Assembly (NCBI GenBank): GCA_913055645.1
Contig: CAJXLC010000011.1
Span: 1-52,818, forward strand
Reading direction: 5' to 3'
DNA: 52,818 bases
Source of the DNA: an uncultured Pseudomonadota bacterium
Lineage (GTDB): Bacteria; Pseudomonadota; Zetaproteobacteria; Mariprofundales; Mariprofundaceae
Below are positions 1 through 7,388 of this stretch, piece after piece (the first letter of the stretch is position 1; the number at the start of each line of letters is the position of its first letter). The notes under the pieces are model-generated. The model was not told the DNA's origin, did no database searches, and saw only the letters and a program-made list of their open reading frames with translations. The position numbers and the translations under genes were made by a program.

Positions 1-727
1 GTGTCATTTTTAAGGCGCATTGAACAACGAATGTACCTTCAAATGTTTCAATCGCACGCATTAAAGCTCCTACAGGTTTTTCTTCTACGATGGTAGCTCT
101 GTGATTGCATACTACGGGTGTTAAGGCGCCATTTAAGTCTCTAGTTGGGTCGCTTTTGATTCGACCTGTAGCTACGGCGTAGCGAAACACTTGTGAGCAT
201 ATCATTTTCAACCTATGGGCAGTCTCAATAGTTCCTCTATCTTCAACTCTTTGAATTAATGAAAGAATTTCTGGAGGGGTGATATCAGAAATGGGAAGTG
301 AGCCAATCCAAGGTAAAATGTGTTTATCAAGCTTTGCTTGATTGTTCTTTGTCGTTGAACTTGCCCAAATGTTGGATTTCTTTGCTATCCATTCTTTAGA
401 AACATCATCAAAAGTGTCAGACTTATCTTTCGAAGTGGCTTTGATTTTATCAGCCCGCTTCTGTTGGTTAGGGTCAATATTTTCTTCAAGCAGCTTTTTA
501 GCATCGCTTCTTTTGTTGCGAGCTTCTTTGAGTGTTACTTGAGGGTAAACCCCAAGAGATAAAGTTTTCTCTTTATCAGCAAATCGGTATTTCATTCTCC
601 AATATTTACCTGAAGTTTTGACCATCAAGTATAATCCGCCGCCATCAGCTAGCTTTTTCTGTTTCTTACCTTCGGGTAGTTTTGCTGCTTTTACCTTTGC
701 ATCTGTTAGTGGTACAACCCTAGCCAT
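1..727 (-). CDS. P4-type tyrosine integrase, C-terminus cut by window edge
   Basis: The minus-strand reading frame is open from an ATG at 727 to the window edge and so has no stop here. It begins MARVVPLTDAKVKAAK and has the N-terminal DUF4102 arm-binding domain typical of P4-like integrases, including LADGGGLYLMV and KTLSLGVYPQVTLKEAR. A SAM-like core-binding domain follows (roughly residues 100-200), with DRGTIETAHRLKMICSQVFR and YAVATGRIKSDP. The last visible part is the start of the catalytic domain, so the R-H-R-Y residues lie outside the window. A strong ribosome-binding site (AAAGGAGATAT) precedes the start. The gene reads away from the adjacent tRNA-Leu, the usual arrangement for an island integrase at a tRNA 3' end. 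Whether the full gene is intact cannot be seen. Confidence 0.93.
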   Translation of the reverse strand, partial: MARVVPLTDAKVKAAKLPEGKKQKKLADGGGLYLMVKTSGKYWRMKYRFADKEKTLSLGVYPQVTLKEARNKRSDAKKLLEENIDPNQQKRADKIKATSKDKSDTFDDVSKEWIAKKSNIWASSTTKNNQAKLDKHILPWIGSLPISDITPPEILSLIQRVEDRGTIETAHRLKMICSQVFRYAVATGRIKSDPTRDLNGALTPVVCNHRATIVEEKPVGALMRAIETFEGTFVVQCALKMT

Positions 728-853
728 TTCATATCTCCTTTGGGGGTACTTATTAGATTCTACGAGGAAATAGAAAGAAATACCCCCAGAAGTACCCCCG
801 AATATCTCGGACTTCTTCAGACAGTATAGGATATCATAGGATAAGATGACAAT

Positions 854-887
854 AAAAAAGCCTGTAGTCATAACGATTACAGGCTTT
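854..887 (-). terminator. Rho-independent terminator downstream of tRNA-Leu
   Basis: Perfect 10-bp inverted repeat AAAGCCTGTA / TACAGGCTTT (857-866 and 878-887) with an 11-nt loop, followed on the minus strand by a run of six T (854-859). It lies about 25 bp beyond the tRNA-Leu 3' end and reads in the same direction, so it probably ends the tRNA transcript before the integrase gene. It sits on the island side of the presumed attachment site. Confidence 0.75.
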
Positions 888-912
888 AATCGGTCTGTAT
901 AAGACCATGTTC

Positions 913-997
913 TGGTACCGAGGGCCGGAGTCGAACCGGCACGACCGAAGCCACCGGATTTTGAATCCGGCGTGTCTACCAATTTCACCACCCCGGC
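913..997 (-). tRNA. tRNA-Leu (anticodon CAA), likely island attachment site
   Basis: An 85-nt class II tRNA is read on the minus strand, with CCA encoded at 915-913. The acceptor stem pairs GCCGGGG with CCTCGGT, allowing two G-U pairs. The anticodon arm is CCGGA-TTCAAAA-TCCGG, giving anticodon CAA, which decodes UUG leucine. A variable arm of class II type and the T-loop GGTTCGACTCC are visible. The 3' end faces the integrase gene at 727. P4-type integrases commonly recombine within tRNA 3' ends, so the 3' half of this tRNA is the probable attachment site and the island would extend left, out of the window. The second copy of the core repeat is not visible. Confidence 0.95.
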
Positions 998-1116
998 ATA
1001 TACGAACTAAGAACAGCGTTGGTAAGACGCGGCGAACTTTGTCATGAGTTTTTTTAGAGTCAAGACTTGTGATGTGTTTTTATTGTATCAGTATAGCCCA
1101 TATGGGAAATAGGGAT

Positions 1117-2358
1117 ATGAATCAACAACAGGGTTTTGATGTAGTCATTGTCGGCGGCGGTGTGATTGGCGGCGTATTGGCATTGCAACTGAGTACATTG
1201 GGCTATCGCATTGCAATTGTCGAAGCATTATCGCATGGTATGGGTAAGACTGATCCCGAACGTGTGGTGGCATTATCACATGGCTCGCAATGTTACCTTG
1301 AAGAGCTAGGACTTTGGCAGGATATTGCGGCAGCTGGGGCAGGGCATATTCGACATATTGAGGTGCGCGAGCCGAATAATCATGGTTTGGTGCAGATGGA
1401 TGCGGCAGAAGCTGGTGTTGATGCACTGGGTTATGTGGTGGAAATTACCGATGTTGTGCGTCCAATTTATGCTGCCTTGGAAGGCAAGGTAACATGGTTT
1501 CGCCCAGCACGAGTCTTATCATTCCAACATCAACATGATGGCATTCGTATTTCATTGTCCTATGATGGCGAAGAACAGCGTATCTCCGCCGCATTACTGA
1601 TTGGTGCTGATGGCACAAATTCTCAAATTCGTCGTATGGCTGGTATTGGCACACATGGTTGGGATCACAATCGTTTTGGTTTGGTGGCCTCTGTGCGTTG
1701 TGAACGTACTCATGCCGATACGGCCTATGAATGTTTTCGTTCATCTGGGCCATTGGCATTTTTACCGCTATCGGATGATAGATTTTCTATTGTTTGGGCA
1801 TTGGCTCCGCAAGAAGCGGTGCGCATGATGGATTTGCCTGACCGTATGTTTCTAAAACGTTTACAACGTGCCGCCGATGAATCGGTATTGCCGCGCTCAG
1901 GGCGTTTTGAATCATTGGGTAAACGTGCATGCTTTCCGTTGGAGTTGCGTATTGCCAAAGAATATGCTCGTTCGCGTATTGCTTTGATTGGTAATGCTGC
2001 ACATACGCTACATCCCGTAGCAGGGCAGGGTATGAATTTGGGCTTACGCGATGTGATTGATTTGGTCGAAGTGCTTGATAGCCCCTTGGCGAAAAAGGAT
2101 GCGGGTAATCCACTTTTATTAAGTGCATATGCTGAAAAACGACGTGCCGATGTGTTGGCTGTGGGCGGGTTTACTGAATCCATGTTGGTGAGCTTTGCCA
2201 ATGATTTGGATTGGTTGCGATTGTTACGCGGTCAGGCTTTGGGTTTGATGCAAACATGCCAACCTTTAAAAGATGAGCTTTTGCAACATGCATCTGGTTT
2301 AACTCATTTGCGCAAATCATCAAAGGCGCATATGAAGCAGTCGGAGACAAGTCTATGA
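1117..2358 (+). CDS. UbiH/UbiF-family FAD-dependent monooxygenase (first of pair)
   Basis: This 413-aa flavoprotein monooxygenase is of the kind that hydroxylates the ring of ubiquinone precursors at the inner face of the cytoplasmic membrane. It has the dinucleotide-binding motif GGGVIG (residues 13-18), the GADGTNSQIRR motif (from 163) and the FAD ribityl motif IGNAAHTLHPVAGQGMNLG (from about 291). Asn replaces the more common Asp of the GD motif. The start at 1117 is chosen because AGGGAT lies just upstream and the sequence begins immediately before the flavin fold; an in-frame ATG at 1069 would add a 16-residue tail unlike the family. The stop overlaps the next gene's start (ATGA). Which ring carbon it acts on (UbiH, UbiF, UbiI or UbiL type) cannot be decided from motifs. 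Confidence 0.9.
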   Translation: MNQQQGFDVVIVGGGVIGGVLALQLSTLGYRIAIVEALSHGMGKTDPERVVALSHGSQCYLEELGLWQDIAAAGAGHIRHIEVREPNNHGLVQMDAAEAGVDALGYVVEITDVVRPIYAALEGKVTWFRPARVLSFQHQHDGIRISLSYDGEEQRISAALLIGADGTNSQIRRMAGIGTHGWDHNRFGLVASVRCERTHADTAYECFRSSGPLAFLPLSDDRFSIVWALAPQEAVRMMDLPDRMFLKRLQRAADESVLPRSGRFESLGKRACFPLELRIAKEYARSRIALIGNAAHTLHPVAGQGMNLGLRDVIDLVEVLDSPLAKKDAGNPLLLSAYAEKRRADVLAVGGFTESMLVSFANDLDWLRLLRGQALGLMQTCQPLKDELLQHASGLTHLRKSSKAHMKQSETSL

Positions 2359-3596
2359 GTGCACGTATTGATAAAGAGTTCAATGGGCATATCGAACAAG
2401 TAGATGTGCTGGTGGTTGGTGCGGGTATGGTCGGTTTGGCATTTGCCTGCGCTTTAAAAGATTCAGGCTTGCGCGTCACACTGATTGAGCGTGGCGAAAC
2501 TTCAGTATTTGAATCATTGGGTATGGACTGCCGTGTATCCGCGATTGTATTGGGCAATCAGCAGATTTTAGAAGGTTTGGGCGTATGGAAACATTTGCAT
2601 GGTGAAGCCATGCACAGCATGCGAATTTGGGATGATCAACATCCAGGAGGCATTCGTTTTGATGTCGATGAGATTGCATCGGGTGATACAAGCTATGATG
2701 CCTTGGGTTATTTGGTGCAAAACTCGCATTTGCAAGCTGCTTTGAAGAAAACACTTTTACCCTATGATAATATTGAAATCTTATGCCCTGCAACGATTGC
2801 CAAGGTTGAATGGTTGAGCGGGCATGTTCAAATTGAACTAGAAGATGGGTATAAACTTGCTGCGCCATTGATTGTTGGAGCAGATGGTGGACGTTCATGG
2901 TTACGTGAGCAGGCGGATATTGGTGTTTATTCCCGCGACTATAAACAAAGCGGCATTGTTGCGAATGTGCGCCCCATGATACCGCACCATGGCATAGCTT
3001 TTCAGCGATTTACAGCATCAGGACCATTGGCGATGTTACCGATGAAAGATGGGCTTTGCTCGATTGTTTGGAGTCAATTTAACCCCGATGTAGAACGCTT
3101 GATGGCTTTGGATGATATGGGTTTCTTAGAAGAGTTGAATCTCACTTTTGGCCCTATGTTGGGTCGTATTGAAGAGGTCGGTAAACGCGCTGCATTTCCG
3201 CTTAAAGGACAACTCGCCATGCATCTTGTGCGTCCGCGTCTTGCACTGATTGGTGATGCTGCGCATTCCATTCACCCATTGGCTGGGCTGGGTGTAAATC
3301 TTGGTTTACGTGATGCCATGGTGCTGGCGCAGGAAATCGTTGATGCCAAGAAATATGGCGAAGATTGGGGTGATATGTCGGTACTCAACCGTTATATGAA
3401 GTTGCGTATGCCAGATATTTTGAGTGTGATGGGTTCGATGGAAGGTTTGCATCGTATCTTTACCAGCCAACTTCCAGGTTTACCGATATTGCGCGGGCTA
3501 GGCATGAAAGCTGTGGGTAATGCAGGTGCAATGAAAAGCTTATTGATGCGAAATTCGACAGGTTTAACGCTGCCAGTTCCAAAACAGGTTGGTTGA
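2355..3596 (+). CDS. UbiH/UbiF-family FAD-dependent monooxygenase (second of pair)
   Basis: This is a second 413-aa member of the same family, translationally coupled to the gene before it. It shows GAGMVG (residues 22-27), VGADGGRSWLRE (from 174) and the canonical GDAAHSIHPLAGLGVNLGLRD motif (from 300, first 20 residues conserved). Two such enzymes in tandem suggest that each hydroxylates a different ring position in ubiquinone synthesis, since known proteobacteria use one to three UbiH-like enzymes for three positions. The paralogues share layout but differ along their length, so this is an old duplication and not a recent copy. A symbol is not assigned because regioselectivity is unknown. 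Confidence 0.9.
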   Translation: MSARIDKEFNGHIEQVDVLVVGAGMVGLAFACALKDSGLRVTLIERGETSVFESLGMDCRVSAIVLGNQQILEGLGVWKHLHGEAMHSMRIWDDQHPGGIRFDVDEIASGDTSYDALGYLVQNSHLQAALKKTLLPYDNIEILCPATIAKVEWLSGHVQIELEDGYKLAAPLIVGADGGRSWLREQADIGVYSRDYKQSGIVANVRPMIPHHGIAFQRFTASGPLAMLPMKDGLCSIVWSQFNPDVERLMALDDMGFLEELNLTFGPMLGRIEEVGKRAAFPLKGQLAMHLVRPRLALIGDAAHSIHPLAGLGVNLGLRDAMVLAQEIVDAKKYGEDWGDMSVLNRYMKLRMPDILSVMGSMEGLHRIFTSQLPGLPILRGLGMKAVGNAGAMKSLLMRNSTGLTLPVPKQVG

Positions 3597-3638
3597 TATG
3601 TGATGTTATTAAACTGGAATAGTTTTTAGGGGAGGCAT

Positions 3639-3948
3639 ATGGATGAAATAATAAATAAATTAAGAGAATTTCGTGATGAACGTGATTGGAAAAAATTTCA
3701 CAACCCTAAAGATTTGGCTTTGGCTCTAAATATTGAATCTAGTGAACTGTTAGAAGTTTTCTTATGGAAATCATCCGAAGATGCGGATATTGAAAAAGTA
3801 AAAGAAGAATTAGCAGATGTGTTTGCTTATTGCTGATAACTATGGTTTAGATGTGAAGCAAATTATTTCAGATAAGATTGAGAAAAATAAGAAAAAGTAC
3901 CCCATAAGCAAAGCTAAGGGATCTTCTAAAAAGTATACAGAATTATGA
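3639..3948 (+). pseudogene. MazG-like nucleotide pyrophosphohydrolase, frameshifted
   Basis: The first 65 codons encode the N-terminal half of a small all-alpha MazG/dUTPase-superfamily pyrophosphohydrolase. It runs from MDEIINKLREFRDERDW through ALNIESSELLEVFLW to KEELADVFAYC, with the metal-binding E-x-x-E and E-x-x-D motifs present. A stop (3834-3836) then interrupts it. The +1 frame continues with CLLIADNYGLDV and ends KAKGSSKKYTEL at 3948, exactly the expected C-terminal half. Adding a second copy of the 11-bp unit TTGCTTATTGC (present once at 3823-3833) restores one 106-aa frame with normal family spacing. The ribosome-binding site GGGGAGG is intact, and the restored stop overlaps the next ATG (ATGA). 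It may be a real mutation, phase variation or a sequencing error. Confidence 0.88.
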
Positions 3949-6128
3949 ATCATCAACATTTGGTTGAAGTAAGCCAATATAATTTTTCCAAAGAGTCTCT
4001 AGATGCGATTCGTACTAATGCTTATGCCAGTGATCAGTGGCCGTTAGTATATGTATTAAGTGATGGCAAAGAAAAGTCAGCTTATATTGGCGAAACTACG
4101 GATACACTTACTCGAATGGGAGCACACTTAAAGCACCTTGAAAAGAGTAGGTTAACGACAGTTCATTTAATTAGCAGTGGCCGTTTTAACAAGTCAGCTA
4201 CGCTGGATGTAGAGTCTAGTTTGATTAAATATATGGCTGCTGATGGTCAGTTTTCTCTTCTAAATGGAAACTTAGGATTAATTGACCACAATTACTATCA
4301 AAAAGAATCTCTTTATACTCCAATTTTCAAGGTTGTTTGGAATAAGCTACGCAGAGAAGGTTTGGTGGTTCATTCGCTAGAATCTATTGATAACTCTGAT
4401 GTCTTTAAATACTCACCATATAAGTCTCTTTCTTTTGACCAGCGACAGGGACTGTTGGGGATTATGTACGCATTGCTGGATGAGAGGCTGGAATCTCTTG
4501 TGGTAGAGGGTGGCGCAGGAACAGGTAAATCCATACTAGCAATATTTCTATTCAAGTTAATGCACTCTGACCACAATGACTTAAATTTTGATGAATTTTC
4601 GAATGAAGAAGATGAACTGCGTAATTTATTGAGCCAACTTAAGGAACAACACCCAAACCCTAAAATGGCTCTTGTTGTACCGATGACTTCGTTCAGGGCG
4701 ACTTTAAAAAAAGTTTTCAAGCATATTGAAGGGTTGGATGCCCGTATGGTAATTAGCCCATCTGAATTGGCTAAGCAGCATTATGACATTGTCTTGGTTG
4801 ATGAATCCCACAGGTTGCGTAAGCGCGTAAACCTAGGCGCATATTATGGAGCTTTTGATAAAGCTTGTGAGACATTGGGTTTTGATAAGGCCACTTGCAG
4901 TGAAGTGGACTGGGTATGTGAACAAGCAGATAAGTCAGTGTTCTTTTATGATAAAAGTCAATCTATCAAACCATCTGATGCTAATGCTGCTGACTTTAAT
5001 AATTTAAAGTCCGCATGCAGCACGCAAGTTCAAACTCTTGTGTCACAGTTTCGTGTGGGAGGAGGTAATGCCTATGTTGAATATGTAGATGCATTACTGA
5101 ATGTTAAATTAAAGCAGGGCAAGCAGTTTAGTTCAAGAAACTATGAATTTACTCTGTTTGATTCTATTGATGATATGGTCGCCTTGCTTAAGCAAAAAAA
5201 TGAACAGTTTGGTTTATCAAGGTTAATTGCAGGCTATGCGTGGCCATGGGTTTCTAAAAAAGACTCATCACTTTTTGATATAAATATTGAAGGAACTCAA
5301 TTACGTTGGAATAGTACAAATACAGATTGGATTAACACAAAAGGTTCTGAGGATGAAGTCGGTTGTATTCATACTACACAAGGCTATGACCTGAATTATA
5401 CAGGTATAATTTTTGGTGAGGAGATATCTTACGATAAGTTTAATGATACGATTGTGATAAACAAAGATAATTATTTTGATCGCAACGGTAAACAAAGCAT
5501 AAATTCTTCAGATGAGTTGAAGCAATACATTTTAAACATTTATAAAACCATCATGCTTAGAGGTATTAAAGGGACTTTTGTTTATGCTTGCAATAAAAGT
5601 CTGCGAGATTATTTGGCAGAGCATATTGCGATGTATCAGTCGGCAATAAAACAAGAACCTGTAAAAATCATTGAACTAAAACCGTATTTGAACTCAGTGC
5701 CTTTGTATGATTTGGATGCAGCAGCAGGAGGGTTTAGTGAGGTTCAAAAAGCTGAACATAAAGACTGGGTTGAGGTTTCTGGTGATATTAGGTTGAGTGA
5801 GAACATGTTTGCCTGTCGAGTTATAGGTGAATCCATGAATAAGGTAATACCTAATGAAAGTGTCTGTTTATTCCGCATTGAACAAGGGGGAAGTCGTAAT
5901 GGAAAAATTGTATTAGTTGAGCTTAGTGATGTTGACGATGGGGATGGCGGTTCACACTACACAATTAAAGAGTATGAGAGCTTCAAGGTAGAGGATGAGG
6001 ATGGCTGGCATCACCAAAAAATTCTATTGAAGCCGCTTTCTTATGATGAAACTTTTGAGATATTAGAAATCACAGAGGATTCATCGATATCCTTTCGAGT
6101 GATTGGTGAGTTTTTGAGAGTGCTTTAA
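3945..6128 (+). CDS. GIY-YIG nuclease - DUF2075 helicase - S24 peptidase-like fusion
   Basis: This 727-aa three-part protein probably acts on nucleic acid. Residues 33-96 look like a GIY-YIG nuclease: PLVYVLSD, then SAYIGETTDTLTRMGAHL, with the expected acidic residue at E90. Residues 160-560 are a DUF2075 (Schlafen-group-3-like) superfamily-1-type ATPase: Walker A GGAGTGKS (189-196), Walker B IVLVDESHR (282-290), CIHTTQGYDLNYTG (474-487) and TIMLRGIKGTFVYACNKSL (535-553). Residues 610-727 resemble the S24/LexA peptidase fold with catalytic Ser in VIGESM (S630) and Lys in YTIKEY (K675). It is coupled by ATGA overlap to the MazG-like gene. The setting (AT-rich accessory block, neighbouring toxin-antitoxin pair) suggests defence or stress response. 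The function is inferred, not known. Confidence 0.88.
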   Translation: MNHQHLVEVSQYNFSKESLDAIRTNAYASDQWPLVYVLSDGKEKSAYIGETTDTLTRMGAHLKHLEKSRLTTVHLISSGRFNKSATLDVESSLIKYMAADGQFSLLNGNLGLIDHNYYQKESLYTPIFKVVWNKLRREGLVVHSLESIDNSDVFKYSPYKSLSFDQRQGLLGIMYALLDERLESLVVEGGAGTGKSILAIFLFKLMHSDHNDLNFDEFSNEEDELRNLLSQLKEQHPNPKMALVVPMTSFRATLKKVFKHIEGLDARMVISPSELAKQHYDIVLVDESHRLRKRVNLGAYYGAFDKACETLGFDKATCSEVDWVCEQADKSVFFYDKSQSIKPSDANAADFNNLKSACSTQVQTLVSQFRVGGGNAYVEYVDALLNVKLKQGKQFSSRNYEFTLFDSIDDMVALLKQKNEQFGLSRLIAGYAWPWVSKKDSSLFDINIEGTQLRWNSTNTDWINTKGSEDEVGCIHTTQGYDLNYTGIIFGEEISYDKFNDTIVINKDNYFDRNGKQSINSSDELKQYILNIYKTIMLRGIKGTFVYACNKSLRDYLAEHIAMYQSAIKQEPVKIIELKPYLNSVPLYDLDAAAGGFSEVQKAEHKDWVEVSGDIRLSENMFACRVIGESMNKVIPNESVCLFRIEQGGSRNGKIVLVELSDVDDGDGGSHYTIKEYESFKVEDEDGWHHQKILLKPLSYDETFEILEITEDSSISFRVIGEFLRVL

Positions 6129-6226
6129 TGAACAAAAAAAAGAATAAACTTATTATTTCCCAAAACCAAGAAATCCGCAAGGCTTGGTATGAGGGCGAAT
6201 GGTTTTATTTCTTGTACGCGAAATAA
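6128..6226 (+). pseudogene. Truncated Bro-N / antirepressor-like remnant
   Basis: A 32-codon frame starts by TAATG overlap with the preceding gene and reads MNKKKNKLIISQ, then EIRKAWYEGEWFY, before losing resemblance and stopping (FLYAK). The motif (R-x-x-W ... G-E-W-F/Y) is how Bro-N-domain proteins (phage antirepressors, DinD-like) begin. In that family the next residues are normally of the SVVDVI type, which are absent in all three plus frames. The gene was therefore probably cut at about 6206 when the toxin-antitoxin pair or other DNA joined here. The coupling suggests it once formed the third gene of the upstream module. A short functional peptide is possible but unlikely. Confidence 0.5.
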
Positions 6227-6289
6227 AGGTTGTAAAAAGAAACCTTTTAGGTGTATGTTGTTGCGTATTGTAAGTATTGAGGAGTATTT

Positions 6290-6508
6290 ATGGCTGTTGC
6301 AATTAAACTTTCAAATGAACTTGTGGGTGAGGCAAAGTTGTATGCAAAAGCACAGCATCGAACACCACCCAAGCAGATAGAACATTGGGCCAGATTGGGT
6401 AAAATGGCAGAGGAAAATCCTGATTTGCCGTTTAATTTTATTCAAGAAGTGATGTTGTCCCATGAAGAGGCAGAGCAAGGTTTGTTAGAATCTTATAAGT
6501 TTGGTTAA
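6290..6508 (+). CDS. ParD-like antitoxin of a type II toxin-antitoxin pair
   Basis: This 72-aa protein matches the ParD-like antitoxin family: it opens with MAVAIKLSNELVGEAKLYAK and continues RTPPKQIEHWARLGKMAEEN. The N-terminal part looks like a ribbon-helix-helix-type DNA-binding region, and the acidic C-terminus (SHEEAEQGLLESYKFG) would wrap the toxin. A good ribosome-binding site (GAGGAG) precedes the ATG at normal spacing. The toxin gene begins two bases after its stop, the usual antitoxin-first order. It is expected to neutralise the toxin and to repress its own promoter. No clear operator palindrome was identified in the short upstream gap. Confidence 0.85.
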   Translation: MAVAIKLSNELVGEAKLYAKAQHRTPPKQIEHWARLGKMAEENPDLPFNFIQEVMLSHEEAEQGLLESYKFG

Positions 6509-6510
6509 GT

Positions 6511-6783
6511 ATGCTTCTCTTACAAACACCACGATTTTCTAAACAGCTAAAGAAGCTGAAAAAGAATCAAAAAGAAGCATTGGATGAAGCGGTGAAGGTC
6601 ATCATGGCGAATCCCTTGGTTGGCATACAGAAACGTGGTGAGCTGGACTACTTGCGCGTCTATAAGTTTCCAATGTTGAAACAGCAAGCCTTGCTGGCAT
6701 ACAGTTATGATGATGGGAAACTTATTATCAAACTATTGGCAATTGGCTCGCATGAAAACTTTTATCGTGATTTGAAGCGTTAG
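6511..6783 (+). CDS. RelE/ParE-superfamily toxin
   Basis: A 90-aa basic protein of the RelE/ParE fold. It begins MLLLQTPRFSKQLKKLKKNQ and contains the mid-section GELDYLRVYKFPMLKQQALL. It ends with the beta-strand pattern KLIIKLLAIGSHENFYRDLK, which is typical of plasmid-stabilisation toxins. Members either cleave mRNA at the ribosome (RelE) or poison gyrase (ParE); the sequence alone does not tell which. It follows the antitoxin with a two-base gap, so the two are co-translated. The pair lies between the accessory module and the mutL operon and may act as a stabilising element for the accessory block. Confidence 0.87.
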   Translation: MLLLQTPRFSKQLKKLKKNQKEALDEAVKVIMANPLVGIQKRGELDYLRVYKFPMLKQQALLAYSYDDGKLIIKLLAIGSHENFYRDLKR

Positions 6784-6794
6784 GGAGCTAATCA

Positions 6795-7388
6795 TTGAAA
6801 GAGATTGATTTCTATTTTGATTTTATCAGTCCGTATAGTTATCTCGCGGCGGTACAGTTGGCAGCTTTTTCTTCAGAAAATGATGTGACGTTTGCATGGC
6901 AACCTGTGAACTTGCCAAAGTTGATTCACGAATCGGGCAATGTGGGTCCTGCAACAATTAAAAATAAGGCGATGTATTCACTGCGTGATTTAAAACGTTG
7001 GGCATCGTATTTGGACGTACCGTTTAAGATGATTCGTCCAGGCTCTTTTGATTCTCGCCCTGCTTTGTCGATCGCTGGGGCATTAGAAGGTGAGCATAGA
7101 ACACACTTTTGCCTAGCAGTGTTTGAAGCTTTATGGTCGGGTGATATTGACCCGCGTAAAGAAGATTGGTTGGAAGTATTGTTTGCACTCAAAAAACTAC
7201 CCAAAGCATGGCTTGAGTTAAGTTCGGATGCCTTTGAGGTGAATATTGGCAGGGCATTAAAAGCAGGTTTATTTGGTGTACCTACATTTATATTGCATGG
7301 TAAAGGCAAGCCTGAAATGTTTTTTGGTGTGGATCATATGGGTTTCTTGGCACGATCGTGTCAGTCATCAAATGTGTTGGAGAAATAA
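6795..7388 (+). CDS. DsbA-family 2-hydroxychromene-2-carboxylate isomerase-like protein
   Basis: This 197-aa protein has the DsbA/kappa-GST fold of 2-hydroxychromene-2-carboxylate isomerases. The N-terminus FYFDFISPYSYLAAVQL carries the conserved S-P-Y-S-Y motif (Ser nucleophile region), and the C-terminal part has GLFGVPTFILHGK with the cis-Pro V-P-T loop. Known enzymes isomerise a naphthalene-degradation intermediate with glutathione, but many chromosomal homologues have other, unknown GSH-linked roles, and no aromatic pathway genes are near. The start is TTG at 6795 with GGGAG upstream; no ATG fits. The stop overlaps the mutL start (TAATG), placing it at the head of the mutL operon. Confidence 0.82.
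   Translation: MKEIDFYFDFISPYSYLAAVQLAAFSSENDVTFAWQPVNLPKLIHESGNVGPATIKNKAMYSLRDLKRWASYLDVPFKMIRPGSFDSRPALSIAGALEGEHRTHFCLAVFEALWSGDIDPRKEDWLEVLFALKKLPKAWLELSSDAFEVNIGRALKAGLFGVPTFILHGKGKPEMFFGVDHMGFLARSCQSSNVLEK

Noticed and set aside
1030-1065. Promoter for tRNA-Leu on the minus strand
   Set aside because: TTGACT is present at 1063-1058, but the -10 position reads AAAGTT, too far from consensus to annotate.
6189-6380. A 63-aa plus-strand frame overlapping the antitoxin gene
   Set aside because: No family resemblance; the ParD-like frame at 6290 has the good ribosome-binding site.
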